A stretch of DNA of 64,000 bases from Neckera pumila. Lineage: Eukaryota; Streptophyta; Bryopsida; Hypnales; Neckeraceae. Position 1 is the stretch's first letter. Every line of letters starts with the position of its first letter. A program made the translations under genes and the position numbers. This document shows, in pieces, positions 13,094-24,296 of this stretch. The stretch lies in assembly GCA_963969595.1 (NCBI GenBank), contig OZ018408.1, forward strand, positions 18,969,823 to 19,033,822, read 5' to 3'. The notes under the pieces are model-generated. The model was not told the DNA's origin, ran no database searches, and saw only the letters and a list, made by a program, of their open reading frames with translations.

Positions 13094-13532
13094 TGGATGG
13101 ATATTCTACCATTACAACACTCACACTGGCAACATTCATAGCAAGTTTAGAAAATAAGCACCTATGATATGAATACATGAGGTGTAGCAAGTGGTTTTAC
13201 AACCATTCCTTTACTTGTCCCCTACGCCGGTGTTGAAGCCCCTTTCACACTAGCAAATTTAATGACCTTCTCTGAAGAATCAATAAAAATCCAGCAAAAA
13301 AATCTATGAAGATGAAGTTGCTTGTCCACACCTTGACACACATTTGGGACAAATTCACCGGCCCATTGGAATTTCTTGCTGTAGCGAAATCAAACAATGT
13401 GTATGCCATCCACTGGAATACATAGTGCACAACACCATAGTTCTTGTGTCATGGTGTCATTGGCAATGGTCCAGTAAAGTCCAAACTCCACCTATAGTCT
13501 AATCCCATGATTGTAACAAAGGCATTGAGACA
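13094..13532. other. gene-free spacer
   Basis: No recognisable gene or repeat. A 61-codon minus-strand frame (13245-13430) is unsupported. Confidence 0.35.
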
Positions 13533-13640
13533 TTAATTCCTAAGGACCAAGCTACGTTTTTAGACAACTCACAATGAATGGAATTTTTATTTTTTTTCTT
13601 TGAAATTTTCTCACAATATGAGGATGAAGTTTTTCTTTTA

Positions 13641-14801
13641 GGGTGATTGCATGAAAGACCTTCCGTTTTTGTTCCACTTTTGCCTGTTTTGAGCCATTTT
13701 TTTGGACGTACTATATAAATAGAAAAACATTTGAAATTTTTTTGAAAAATATGAGAAATGTATAAACCTATAAAAAAAAGGTATCCTATTAAGGAAAAGC
13801 AAAAAAAGATTCTCTAAATAGGAGAACTAGAAAAGTGTAGAATCGCAAGAAAATACATATTTTGAAATCTTAATTTGTAAAAAATAGGAAAAGTAATTGA
13901 AAAAAAAATTGAAAAATGCCATTTGAGAAGACTTCATGGTGAAGAGATTACACCAAAAAAATGATCCTAAAACCATCTTCAATGTTCAGAATAACGTGCG
14001 CAAGGAAGCCCTCTTTGCATGGACGAAGAGGATATAAAATAAAATATTTTTTAATGCCCCTTGGTAGAATCATGGCTTCCTAATATGGAAATAGACCATA
14101 GAAATTTCAGCTCCAAATCATTAAATTTGGGGACTCCTTATGTAGTAAAAACCCTAAAACTCAAAACGTGACAAATTTGTTTAAATGATTTTTAAATATA
14201 AGATGATTTTTGAAAATATCTGAAAAAATATGAGATATAATGAAACTCAAAAGAAGAATCAATACCTTAAATGAGGCTGTTTGTTTGTTTGTTTGTTTGT
14301 TTGTTTGTTTGTTTGTTTGTTTGTTTGTTTGTTTGTTTGTTTGTTTGTTTGTTTGTTTTGTTTTGTTTTGTTTGTAGCATGGACAACTTCCTGACCGTGC
14401 GTCCCCCGGCCGCGTGCTTGGTACCGTCGAAAAGCTCTCGCCGAGGAGGGGTGCACCGGCTTGGTTTCGTGGCGTTTGGAGCGGTGGTGCAAAAGTTATT
14501 GAATTTCAAAGTATTTATTGATTAGAAAATTAGAAAATTACTTTTACTTTGATTTTGGTGGCGTTCTTGGTACTGGGAGTGGAACCGGGAGTAGAACTGG
14601 GAGTAGAATCGGAAGTAGAACAAGAGTGGAACCGAGAGTAGATGAAAATTGGGCCAACGGCACAGGGTCACACTAGTCTCTAATGAAAATTTCAAGTTCA
14701 TGTAAGTCACACTTTAGAAGTTATTGCAAAAGGAAGCTTTAACATTTCTTTTGTGACAATGTTTTAGTACTTTCCACTACCAGTCTTTCTTGCAATCATC
14801 C
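13641..14801. mobile_element. G2: GGGTGATTGC-ended element nested in P2
   Basis: The left end reads GGGTGATTGCATGAAAGAC. The right end, reversed, reads GGATGATTGCAAGAAAGAC, the same terminus as G1. It interrupts P2 at CTTTTAG/CTTTAAG, which may be a short imperfect target duplication. It carries repeat R1 (14265-14676) inside it. Confidence 0.65.
14265..14676 (-). repeat. R1: copy of repeat R with expanded (TTTG)n tract
   Basis: Matches 47384-47754 in reverse orientation over about 400 bp. From its minus-strand start it has ACCCTGTGCCGTTGGCCC, a 12-bp minisatellite (GGTTCCACTCCC-like units), a GC-rich core with CCGGTGCACCCCTCCTCGG, then CAAA repeats and a terminal CCTCATTTAAGG. The microsatellite spans about 14279-14374 on the plus strand, roughly 19 pure TTTG units and then TTTTG variants, against about five pure units in the 47 kb copy. 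Open frames across it are repeat artefacts. Confidence 0.75.
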
Positions 14802-15724
14802 TTTAAGACCCAACAATTTTCATATTTTTTGACTACATGGTTAAAAAGTTGTTGTATGATATATACTTTTCTTTCTTAGATGGGCAGTCTGGTCAGATTT
14901 GAAAAAATCTCTTCTTTGGTAAACTAAAATTTGATATATATATTTAATATTTATATATATGTGGGAAGATTTGAATCATTCCATTTTGATCAATGAGATG
15001 AAAGTTACTAGGAGATTTAGTTTGTAGGTAGTTATAAATTCTTTATTCTAAAAAAAACTTGGAAGTCTTTTATTTAATTCAATTTTTAATATTTTTGAAA
15101 AAAAATAAAATCATAGTATGTAGAGTGTTTATTACAACATTACAACCACTAGGATTGGCATTTTTCAATTCATAACTAAATTTTTAACAATCTAATGTTT
15201 TGAATCATTTTCTACTTTTTTCTACTTATTATTTTTTTTCTATATGTTGTATAATTCCAAATGGTTTAAAAAGACTTCAAGCTTGTAACCAACTTGCCTT
15301 GAAGAATGAATCCAAAGAAGCACTACCAATTTAGACATTTTTACATATAAATGTGACCTTGTAAAGGGCAGCTGCCTTTCTTTTTGCAAGACCAAAAAAA
15401 AGATTTCTATTAATTCAAACGCTAATATCTTGCTATTCACAACATGAAAATTTTTGAAATTTTTTCCACATCTTCTCAAACCAATGTACTATAAGATCCT
15501 GCGGTTACATATGTCTAAAAATGTTTTTTTACCTAAAATTTGGTACTTGTACTAAAAATGGCAGTTTTGTAGCAATTTTAGTGAAGACATAGTCTTTGAC
15601 CTTTAAGAGTTAAATGATGCCAACACTCTATCACACACCGTGCATCTGTCTACCAACTATTGAACTTGCATTTGTATACCTCACCACCAGTAATGAATTT
15701 GAAGCAAGTTGTGAATTCTACACA

Positions 15725-15955
15725 TAGGGGGGAGGCAACCCATTCTCGATCACTTAAGGAATTACAGAATCTGGAACTCATTAATTCATAGCAACTTTGT
15801 TTTGATACCAAAACATCTGAAAACTCTAGGAAGGGTCCAAACACTATTGCTGCACATGAGAAAATTTTCCACTGAAGAAACCGTCCTCTTACATGCCTGT
15901 AATTCTTGAAGAGATCGGAAATGGGTCATTGATCGGGAATGGGTTGCCTCCCCTA
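15725..15955. mobile_element. E1: 227 bp TA-flanked MITE with GGGGAGGCAACCCATT ends
   Basis: The body 15727-15953 lies between TA dinucleotides. The left end reads GGGGGGAGGCAACCCATTC and the right end, reversed, GGGGAGGCAACCCATTCCCG. TA flanks fit Tc1/mariner-type target duplication. A second copy lies at 59353-59748. Confidence 0.6.
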
Positions 15956-17727
15956 ATGGGATTTGAATCAATCCCTTGAAAGTCAACCACCAGTAGTGTG
16001 GCCCATAGACGGTGTCATCCACACTAGCAGCACAATAACAAATGCACCTAGACAGGCACTTCTTAGAACTTCGGAGACCCCAAAGCATCCAATTTGGCAT
16101 CCAGTTTGTCCCTCAAAACATGCTGCTTGCTACCCTCGAATTCAGTTCACCCCTGTCGAAAGTAACTTATCCAACTTATGCAGAAAATGTTGTAAAATGA
16201 TGGAACAGTAAGTACTTGGATTGCAGATATGGGCCCAGCGCAGTAGATTTTGCCACTTACTTAAGGTAACGTAAAGGTAGAATGTGTTCAAGAGCCAAAG
16301 TTTGTCAAGCAGGACGCTAAATCCTCCATTCGAAGTGGGACGAATGGAGGATTTAGCGACCTCCGTTTGTCAAACCCTCTTTGCACTTTCAGCCCTCTTT
16401 ATGCCGACAACATGGAGTCCAGAACTTCCTGTACACTTGTCACACTATCATCTACTGTAGCACACTTGTCACAACTTGAAACTCTGTCGTAATCATCTTT
16501 CGACGCATGAGACATGCTCTGAAGGTGGAAAGATTAGAAGTACTGTACTGTATTGCAGGCTTGCAGCTGAAGCATTGGAAGGTATTTGAGCATCTCAACA
16601 TGTACTGCAGTGAAACTGATACAACAATCTCAGCTGCTTGTGATATGAGCCTTGCGTGAGCCTTGAGTTTGTGTTTCAATTGCTCTGAAGTTCCCTTTGG
16701 CATGGCGACGCATGGAGAGCTAGCCTGCATCTTTCTTCTCACCACTTTGTACTGGAACTCTTACCGTCTCCGTGCACACTCCCTGGAATCATTTGCGGAG
16801 GCAGAGGTACTACCCCACTTCACAAGCCTGAAGTAGCTTAAATAAGTTATGTTCTGCTTTGCTTGGATGATGTTTGGCACATACCTTGCTCTTCAATATC
16901 ACATTAACAGTCACTGGAAATCACCCTGTTGTTCTCCACAGAGTGAGCGCATCTCTGTTTTGTGTGGTGGATTTCCATCAATATTGTTTGCTTGAGAAAT
17001 TTTGCCCAGTTTTGTTTTCACCTCAAATGTGTTCAAATGGCAATAACGGAAGACTTATGTGATACTGACTAACGCAGTTTTAGTTGTCTAACCGAAGCCT
17101 CGGATCTAATCCTGGTCTAGTCTTTCGAGATTTGAAAATCCTAATATTCAGAGCCTTGCGCACTTGAATGTCACATATTTGGCACTTTAAAGACGTGATA
17201 CTTAACCAGTAAGATTGTTCTTTGTTACTAATTTCCCTCAGTTCTGTAATATGCATACGACCAATTTCACAAAACTGTAGTCAAAACCTACTGTAATAAT
17301 GCCACCACCTGTCCTAGTGATTTTCGACCTTGCAATTGCCAGTTTGAGGAAAAGCATATCATTCAGTCTCCAAGTCTGCTTAGGATATCACACAATACAC
17401 TGAAGTGAGAAGATTGACTGCCCCAATTTGAGTTAGAGAATGCATCACTAGGGCTGTTGCAGTGCACAACTTCAAACTCCATATTCATATCTTCTTTCTA
17501 TCCATTTTGAGTTTCATCGATTCTGAACTTCAAATTCTTGTCATGAATACTAGCCTCCCAAAGAGTCTTTCAAGTCTCATTTGAGAATCTCCTCTTACTG
17601 CAGAACTCAATTCTTGTACTCTTGACACCCATATTGGTTGGATCCAGAATTATAGTTGAGAGCTGCCGATTTTGATGTAGTACACAAATTACGAGTCTTT
17701 CATTTGGTGTAGTGTCATGGATTGCAG
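15956..17727. other. region upstream of the PQQ propeller gene; no exon identified
   Basis: Moderately less AT-rich than the repeat regions, but no frame resembles a known protein. Plant members of the downstream family begin with a signal peptide, so a first exon should lie here. I could not find one whose splice phase fits. The stretch contains a perfect 18-bp hairpin at 16315-16358. Confidence 0.35.
16315..16358. repeat. perfect 18-bp hairpin
   Basis: Arms 16315-16332 (CGCTAAATCCTCCATTCG) and 16341-16358 are exact reverse complements around an 8-base loop. Both sides are flanked by TTTGTCAA (about 16301 and 16367). This could be a tiny transposon remnant or a structured RNA element. The function is unknown. 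Confidence 0.7.
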
Positions 17728-20385
17728 TGGCCAAACCATGGAGGTGGAATTGAGAATCGGCGAGAGGCCAGGCATGAGCACAAAATAAGCTCTCACACTC
17801 TTGGCAAGTTGAAGAAGAAGTGGAGCGTCACCACATCTGGGGATGTCACAGCCACGCCTGCAATTGCAAATGGCATGGTCTACTTCCCAACCTGGACGGG
17901 TGAAGTTTACGCAGTGAAACAAAACGACGGGAAGCTCGTGTGGCGAAGGAACTTGACGGACTTGGTGGGAAGCAAATCAGCTATTTTTTCAAGGCACACG
18001 CCCGTGGTGGAGATGGAGTACTTGCTTGTAGGGGCATGCGTTCCAGGCCTTCAACTGGCTCTTAACATCAACACTGGAGACTTGATTTGGTTCAAGCTTT
18101 TGGATTCCCACCCATACGCCTGCATCACCATGTCAGGCACGGTCTACAAGGGGTAAGTAACTCTATCATGCACTTAGTTTCTCCTCAAACTTCAAAGACA
18201 CTTCGTCAACGATGAAGAGTCATTCACAGATTAATCTTACATGAGTTTAGTCCAGCTTTCACAATCATTCTAAAATGAAAAGCAAAATTGTGTAACTTGA
18301 CCCTAACTTATTGGAATTGATCCACTCAAAAACCACCAATCTTGGTTATCTTCAGCAAGTAATATGTCTTCTAATAGATTTGGAGTAGAAACAAACCTAG
18401 GAGTGGAATTTTTGATGTCATTATCTCAAATGTCTCTACTACTTTACATGTAGAGTAGTCACAAAATTATCTTGGCCTTCATTGGCTACTGTAGTTCAAC
18501 TCTAAGATTATCCATAAAACTCGTCAAAATAATTAAGCTCAGCAAGGATTGGTTGCCTTCATAAAAAAGATTATGTTAGCACCTAGAGAAAATTGTGTGT
18601 ACGAGGAGTTTGGGTAGCCCCTTTGAGTCATCATAGTATTTTGAGGACAAGATTGAAGCATCTAAACCTAACTCCCATTTCATTTGTGGCAGTGAATATT
18701 ATAAAGGGGTGTCATCACAAGAGTCAGGTGTTCTAGAAGAATCATGTTGCTCATTTCAAGGAAATATGCTTAAATTAAATATCAAAACAGGGGAGATCAA
18801 GTGGAAGACTAACATGCTACCTAACAATGATGGCAAAGTAGGATTATATTCGGGGGCAGCCATATGGGGAAGTAGTCCATCAATAGATCCCAAAAGAAAA
18901 GCCATATACATTGCCACTGGAAACCTCTACTCCTCCCCTCCTGACGTCATTGCATGTGAACAAAGACAAAACAACAAAACACATCGTGATGTGCCTGATC
19001 CATGCATTAGTCCAGACGATCATTCTGAGTCTATTCTTGCCTTGGACTTGGATACGGGAACAATTATATGGGCTCATCATTTGGGAGGCTATGACAATTG
19101 GATAGTGGCATGCATTTGAAATAGGCTACCATCACCCAATTGCCCTCCTATAGTGGGACTAGACTATGATTTTGGAGAAGCGCCTATGATGCTTACTGTC
19201 AAAAGGTATACAGTGGATGCAGGCGTGGAAGATGGTGAATGTATTGACATTGTTGCTGCTGGACAGAAAAGTGGGAGTGTTTGGGCACTTAACCGTGACA
19301 ACGAAACACTTGTGTGGGATGTAGTAAGCAATCTTTATCCTCTTCTCCAAATATACTATTGTTTCATTTCTTCACCTCTTAATGACTACTTTGACTAACC
19401 GTGAGTAAATCTATATTTAAGATGGGATCAAAGTTTACAATAATAAAACTTTGTTTTTAGTGGTAAAAAAATTAGACAAAGATTAGGTCTCTATATGCCC
19501 TATTCAAAATTGCTAAAAACAATGAGGTTGAATTTTAGCATCTTAGTCTATTAGGAGTTAAGAATCATACTTCACTTAAGAATCATTGAGTGTTCTTTTA
19601 CTCAATAATAGTTTATAGTTTGCAAGATGAATTTTAGAGGAATTATTTGCAATATCAAGAGGAAAAAGTCATTGAATGCTTGAGCAAATCCTCTTCAATG
19701 TATAATATAGGGACTCATTGCAAGTTATATAGAGCCTAAGCTACCAATCACAAAGAGGGATATTGAATGAAAAAGACTCCTTGAAATATATAGGGAAAGC
19801 ATATTTGCTTAAATGGACAAGGATTGAAGTATTCTCTAAAAAAGGCTACGGAACTTGAGCATTATGTTTTGAAAATATTAAATTTCTACATATTTTTTTC
19901 TTTGCATTGTTTGGTACATGAAGGTAACTGGACCTGGAAGCTCTTTGGGAGGATCAATGTGGGGAGCAACAACTGATGGTCAACGTGTCTTCACCAACGT
20001 GGCCAATTTACACAAGGAAAATTTTACATTGCTTCCATCCAATGTAGTCACCACAAGTGGAGGTTGGGTGTCCGTGAATGCATCTTCCGGTGAGATTTTA
20101 TGGTCCACAGCGTCTCCAGATGGATCTATTGCCTTAGGACCAGTCACTGTTGCAAATGGTTTGGTACTGACGACCTCTTTGGGATCACCAAACGGAACGG
20201 TGTATGCGTTGGACTCAAAGTCAGGCAAGGTTTTATGGCATTACAATGCCACTGCTTCCATGAGTGGGGGCGTTTCTATCAATAATGGGTGCATGTATTT
20301 TGGAGAAGGCATTACAACTATAATACTTGTGGAATTTGCAAATTCTCCACATGGTCATGTTGTTGATGCCATCTGTGTCACTTAA
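17728..20385 (+). pseudogene. PQQ beta-propeller (polyvinyl-alcohol-dehydrogenase-like) gene with in-frame stop
   Basis: Three exons, 17728-18152, 18693-19323 and 19924-20385, join in frame with GT-AG introns and follow the plant quinoprotein-dehydrogenase-like family. Blocks in order are WPNHGGGIENRR, KISSHTLGKLKKKWSV, VTATPAIANGMVYFPTW, SGTVYKGEYYKGVSSQE, ESCCSFQGNMLKLNIKTGE, GAAIWGSSPSIDPKR, IYIATGNLYSSPPDVI, DHSESILALDLDTGTIIW, DFGEAPMML, QKSGSVWALNR, GPGSSLGGSMWGA, NASSGEILWSTASPDG and GCMYFGEG. The repeated AxDxxTGxxxW-type units are propeller blades. The bacterial relatives oxidise alcohols with PQQ; the plant substrate is not established. Codon 19117-19119 is TGA inside a conserved stretch (VACI, stop, NRLPSPNCPP), and no signal-peptide exon is visible, so this copy is probably non-functional or encodes a truncated product. 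About 505 codons are present. Confidence 0.78.
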
Positions 20386-21500
20386 GCCCTATCCGCAAAA
20401 ACAAACTTGGAATTGTAGATGTCAAAGTCCACTCCTTCATTCTACCATTATACCAAGGTACCATTATACAATAAATGTATTAAGTTGAGAATCAAAGGAG
20501 AAGAGTCCTTTTAAATTTTTTGGCCATGGATAGCAAAGTTGTGATTTTGGGAAAAAGGATATATTTTGTAAAACATTCTCAATTTTTGAATGGAATTTTG
20601 CCATATGGCATGCTTTATTTTCTTTGTGAAGTAATTTTGGATAGAGCTTTTAGTGGTTAAATTCTTTCTAAATGAAGTCAATGTACATGCAATAACATGA
20701 AGATTCTTGGAATGCCTGGATTTCATTAGCTATAGACTAGCATCATACAACTTAGTTGTAGATGAAATGAACATCCCCAAGTTGTTTGATGTTGTACTTG
20801 CTATAGACCACTATACCTAGCGTGTATGGAATACCATACAAAGATGACTCTATTGCAAAGATGTTTCAATTGCCCATCACAAGAAGTGAATGGGTTTCTC
20901 TAAGCAATGAAGTAGGGATATAAAGTTGCTAAAGACTTCTAATACCATTAAAGTAAATAACCACCAAACCACCACTTTTTACTATTGTATCTATTTATTG
21001 TTATTAGGTGGTCAAATTTTGATATTTTCTTGGTGGCAAGCAAAAAGAGGTTCCAACCCACCAAAGAATGTGACATTTGGATATTGTCACTAAAAGAAAC
21101 CCGTGTTTATTTTGGTGTCTTGAATCTATGTGTGGACATCATGGATGATATCCGCGACTTATTATGTGGACGTCCAAAAATTTGTGTCAAAATTGACTTG
21201 GCAAAAAATCCAAAATCTCAGACAACATGCTTCGATGTTTTTAGGCTAACATCTATAGAAATATGGATAGAAAGGGTTCTAAAATTTTGCCGTGTAGTTG
21301 CCATGTTAGTGCCATGCGAATAGGGAAGCCACGTGGGAAAATTTTCATCCATCTCATCCTGATGTAGCACCTGACGTGGAAATGAAAAAAGTGATGTAGC
21401 AAAAAAAAGAGGATGACGTGGCATGCCTATTTAGCACAATGTTATGCGGTTTGAGAATTTTTATATTGTTTTTTGAAACATCAACTTAGACATCTAAATG
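20386..21500. other. gene-free spacer downstream of the PQQ gene
   Basis: No recognisable coding sequence. A 112-codon plus-strand frame at 20985-21323 has no known motif and no start context. Confidence 0.35.
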
Positions 21501-21840
21501 CATCAGAGAGAACATTAGGCCTCTAGAGGGCCCCTCCAAAGCCCTTGAAGGATCCCAAACATTACATTTTATTTTGCACGAACATTCATTTTTTCCCTAT
21601 TGCTGCTCACTTTGTGTTGGAATGTTGAAGAGTTGTCAATGTATAGGGTGGCTCAAAATCCAAGTACTGCAAGTGAATACTAATTCTAATACACCTTAAC
21701 CGTGATTGTTAAACACTTTGTATATTAGGTTTAGGATTTACCATCTACCATCAAGAAATTTTTGATGAATATGTAAAAGACATATTTAATTGACATTTGG
21801 TGAGGAAAAAGGATGTGGAGGTTGTTTTTATAATGAGATC

Positions 21841-22358
21841 TATTATCCATCATGAATCCTAAAAGGTTATGATTGGGATAACATGAAGATGAGAGCTTGA
21901 CTACTCATTGTCAAAACATGGGAATTGTACTCAAAGTAGAATTTCAAACCTCATTTAGGCACAATGAAATAACTTTAACTACATTAATGTGGAAAATCAA
22001 GCTAAATTTCATCTCCCAAAATCAATTGGAGATTTTAAGCCTCCAAAAAAAAGTTATTGAGAAAATTTAGAGAGGATGTTTGAAAATGTCAAAGAAATTG
22101 TCCTTCCAATCCTTCTATGAAATTTGTCCATAAATTTTGATTGGAGTCTCAAAATTTCAAATGGATTCCTGGAGATAAAATTCAGCTTGATTTTTGACGT
22201 TAACTTAGTTCACAATGTTTTGTAAACAAATATTCTACTATGCCTAAATGAGGTTTGAAATTCTATTTTGAGCACAATTCTTATGTTTTGACAATGGGCG
22301 GTCAAACTCTCATCTTCAAATTATCCCATATTCTTTGAGGATTTACGATAGACAATAA
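21841..22358. repeat. long inverted repeat inside F2
   Basis: Left-arm segments CATTGTCAAAACATGGGAAT and TCAAACCTCATTTAGGCAC near 21926-21963 pair with ATTCTTATGTTTTGACAATG and TATGCCTAAATGAGGTTTGA near 22238-22295. Arms are about 240 bp with a short centre. Homologous to 2255-2870. Confidence 0.7.
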
Positions 22359-22592
22359 AATTTTATTAAAAAAACAGCCTTCCCACCTTTCTTTCTCACT
22401 AAATGTCAATTAAGTAAGTCTCTCACATGTTCATCAAATTTTTTCTTGATGGAAAACAATAATTGGACATTATTTGAACATTTTTTTTCTGACAACTTAT
22501 ACTTCGAGTACTTGAATTTGTAGGGTTGTTTATTAAACATCTTGTACTTGATGCTTTTGATTATTAAACCTACCTCTGATGCACCTTGATTA

Positions 22593-24122
22593 TTAACCTC
22601 TAAAGGACCAAAGCATTTGATGATATTTTGGAGCATTAGAGGGCCATTTTAGGCCCATTTTCCAATCTGGCCAGATTCTGCGAACAGCGGTACGAGCTGT
22701 CAAAAAATATTTAAAAACAAAAAATAAAAAAAATAAAAAAATTCAAATATCATTTTAAAGAATTTTTCATTTTGCTAAAATGACCTGGCACAATGTGTGC
22801 CACATTAGCTAGTTGCTGCAGTTACATTCTCATAGTTTGGAAATGCAGGAAACTCTTTGAGAATTGACGGTCTTTTAATGCCCCAAAATGTCATCTAATA
22901 CCTTTTTTCTGCCAAAAAACACTCAAAACTGCCGTTTCTATTGCAAAGAGTAAGAAAATCTAGATATAATTTTTTCTGCACATCAAACCATAGGATCTCA
23001 CATCTAACTAGTACAAAAATGTGTGAAAAAAATTTCAAATTTTTTGACCACACAGATTGCAAGATATTTGCGTTTAAAATGAAAAAATCCAATTTTTCAA
23101 CACATTGTGGGACTAGATTATTTGACTTTGAACCTTCTTAACTTTAACTTTTTGCACTACAGAGTTTTGAGTTTTAAATCTTGATGGTGGAGAATTGAGT
23201 TGAAAGTCGAAAAAAAAAATATTCAAAAAAACTTGATTTTCATACTTCAAAAAATTGTTAAGTAGAAGTAGGTACAAGTTACAAGGAAAATCTAAATTAT
23301 TAGTATCTCTTAAATGAAATTTAAATGCACTAATTCCAATGGCGAGATTGTTCTAGCATGCAAATTGAACCATGTGGAATTTTGTTTTGATAAATTGTAA
23401 AAATTTCATTCAAGAATGAATCCTGCAAGTTATTTTTTCAAGAAGATGCTCTAATTGCCTCCAAAAATAAGATTGTCCATAACTTTCTCATAACAAACTT
23501 AAATGAAATGAATCAAATCTTTCTGGGTAGACAAAATATAATCTATGAGAAAGAAAAATTTTAAATTCAAACTTTTAAATTTATTTTTTGTTGCCCCTTC
23601 TCCCCCTCCTTCTAAGTTCTGAGTTGTTTGAGGCATAACTTTTGTTCCCAAGCACCAATTGAAAAAAAATTATATTCCCACAAAGCTAATCAATTTTTAA
23701 TCTTCAAAAAAAGTTTCAAAAAAACAAGACAACATTTGAGCCCGTAGGTACCTTCTCAAAATTCCCATTTGTCCCCAGAAGGGACAATGGTCATTAGATG
23801 AGAAATCAGCCCTGTGGAGGGCTGCGTGTTCCCAACCTGTGAGAACTTGTGAGAACTGCCAAATTCAGGGCCGTGGCAGCTCGCTGACATGGCCGAGCGA
23901 CTGCCACGTCGGAAAAAAATAATTTTTTTTTTCTGTTTTTTTTTCCATTTCAAGAATGAAAAAATAATTTTTTTTTTTTTTTTTTTTTGAAATTTTTTTG
24001 TCGGGAACAGCCGTTCCCTGAAACTGCGGGGGGGGGGGGGGGGGGGGGGGACTAGCGTCGGGAACGGGCCCGAAACGGCCCTACCGACCCACCAAAACTC
24101 ATCTAATGCCTTTAAGGGTTAA
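22593..24122. mobile_element. P5: 1522 bp TTAA-flanked element, type C, nested in F2
   Basis: The body 22597-24118 lies between TTAA at 22593-22596 and 24119-24122. Ends are CCTCTAAAGGACC and, reversed, CCCTTAAAGGCATTAG. Much of it (AAACACTCAAAACTGCC, GCAAAGAGTAAGAAAAT, GTTTGAGGCATAACTTTTGT) is shared in reverse with P7 at 35243-36156. P5 carries about 400 bp more at its right side, including a T21 and a G23 run. Confidence 0.72.
23968..24050. repeat. T21 and G23 homopolymer runs
   Basis: An uninterrupted run of 21 T (23968-23988) is followed 39 bases later by 23 consecutive G (24028-24050). Such G runs can form quadruplexes, and their length is often uncertain in assemblies. Confidence 0.9.
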
Positions 24123-24296
24123 GTCTTGACAAAGGTTTGCAAAAGTCAGACAAGGTGAGCTTCCAATTAGTACGATTTTATAAAACTAAAGGTGAACTTC
24201 CAGTTAATACAATTTTATAAGGCTAATGGTGATGTGAAAATCCTTAAGGATGTCATTACGGAGCGACCCTCTAGAGGCCTGAATTTTTCTTTAATG

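Larger units (their letters stand above)
13533..15613. mobile_element. P2: TTAA-flanked type A element split by a nested insertion
   Basis: Bounded by TTAA at 13533-13536 and 15610-15613. Ends are TTCCTAAGGACCAAG and, reversed, CTCTTAAAGGTCAAAG. Read in reverse, 15609 to 14802 aligns with the first part of P1 (AAACTGCCATTT, AGTACAAGTA, GTCAAAAA). 13537-13640 aligns with the rest (AACTCACAATGAATGGAA). The two halves are separated by the G2 element at 13641-14801. Confidence 0.7.
21501..24296. mobile_element. F2: second large F element, disrupted by P5
   Basis: The left end (CATCAGAGAGAACATTAGGC, then CTCTAGAGGG) pairs with the right end read in reverse (CATTAAAGAAAAATTCAGGC, then CTCTAGAGGG). 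It shares the foldback interior and the TTAACCGTGATTNTTAAACAC motif with F1. Its right half is interrupted by P5. The flanks repeat TTTTGAAACATCAACTTAGA (about 21472) as TTTTGAGACATCAACTTAGA (24297). Confidence 0.55.

Noticed and set aside
14259..14525. Open frames across the (TTTG)n tract
   Set aside because: They encode only CLFV or NKQT periodic peptides produced by the microsatellite.
16848..16945. Candidate signal-peptide exon for the PQQ gene (ATG followed by hydrophobic codons and an AGTGAGC donor)
   Set aside because: The splice phase does not match the exon starting at 17728, and no other support exists.
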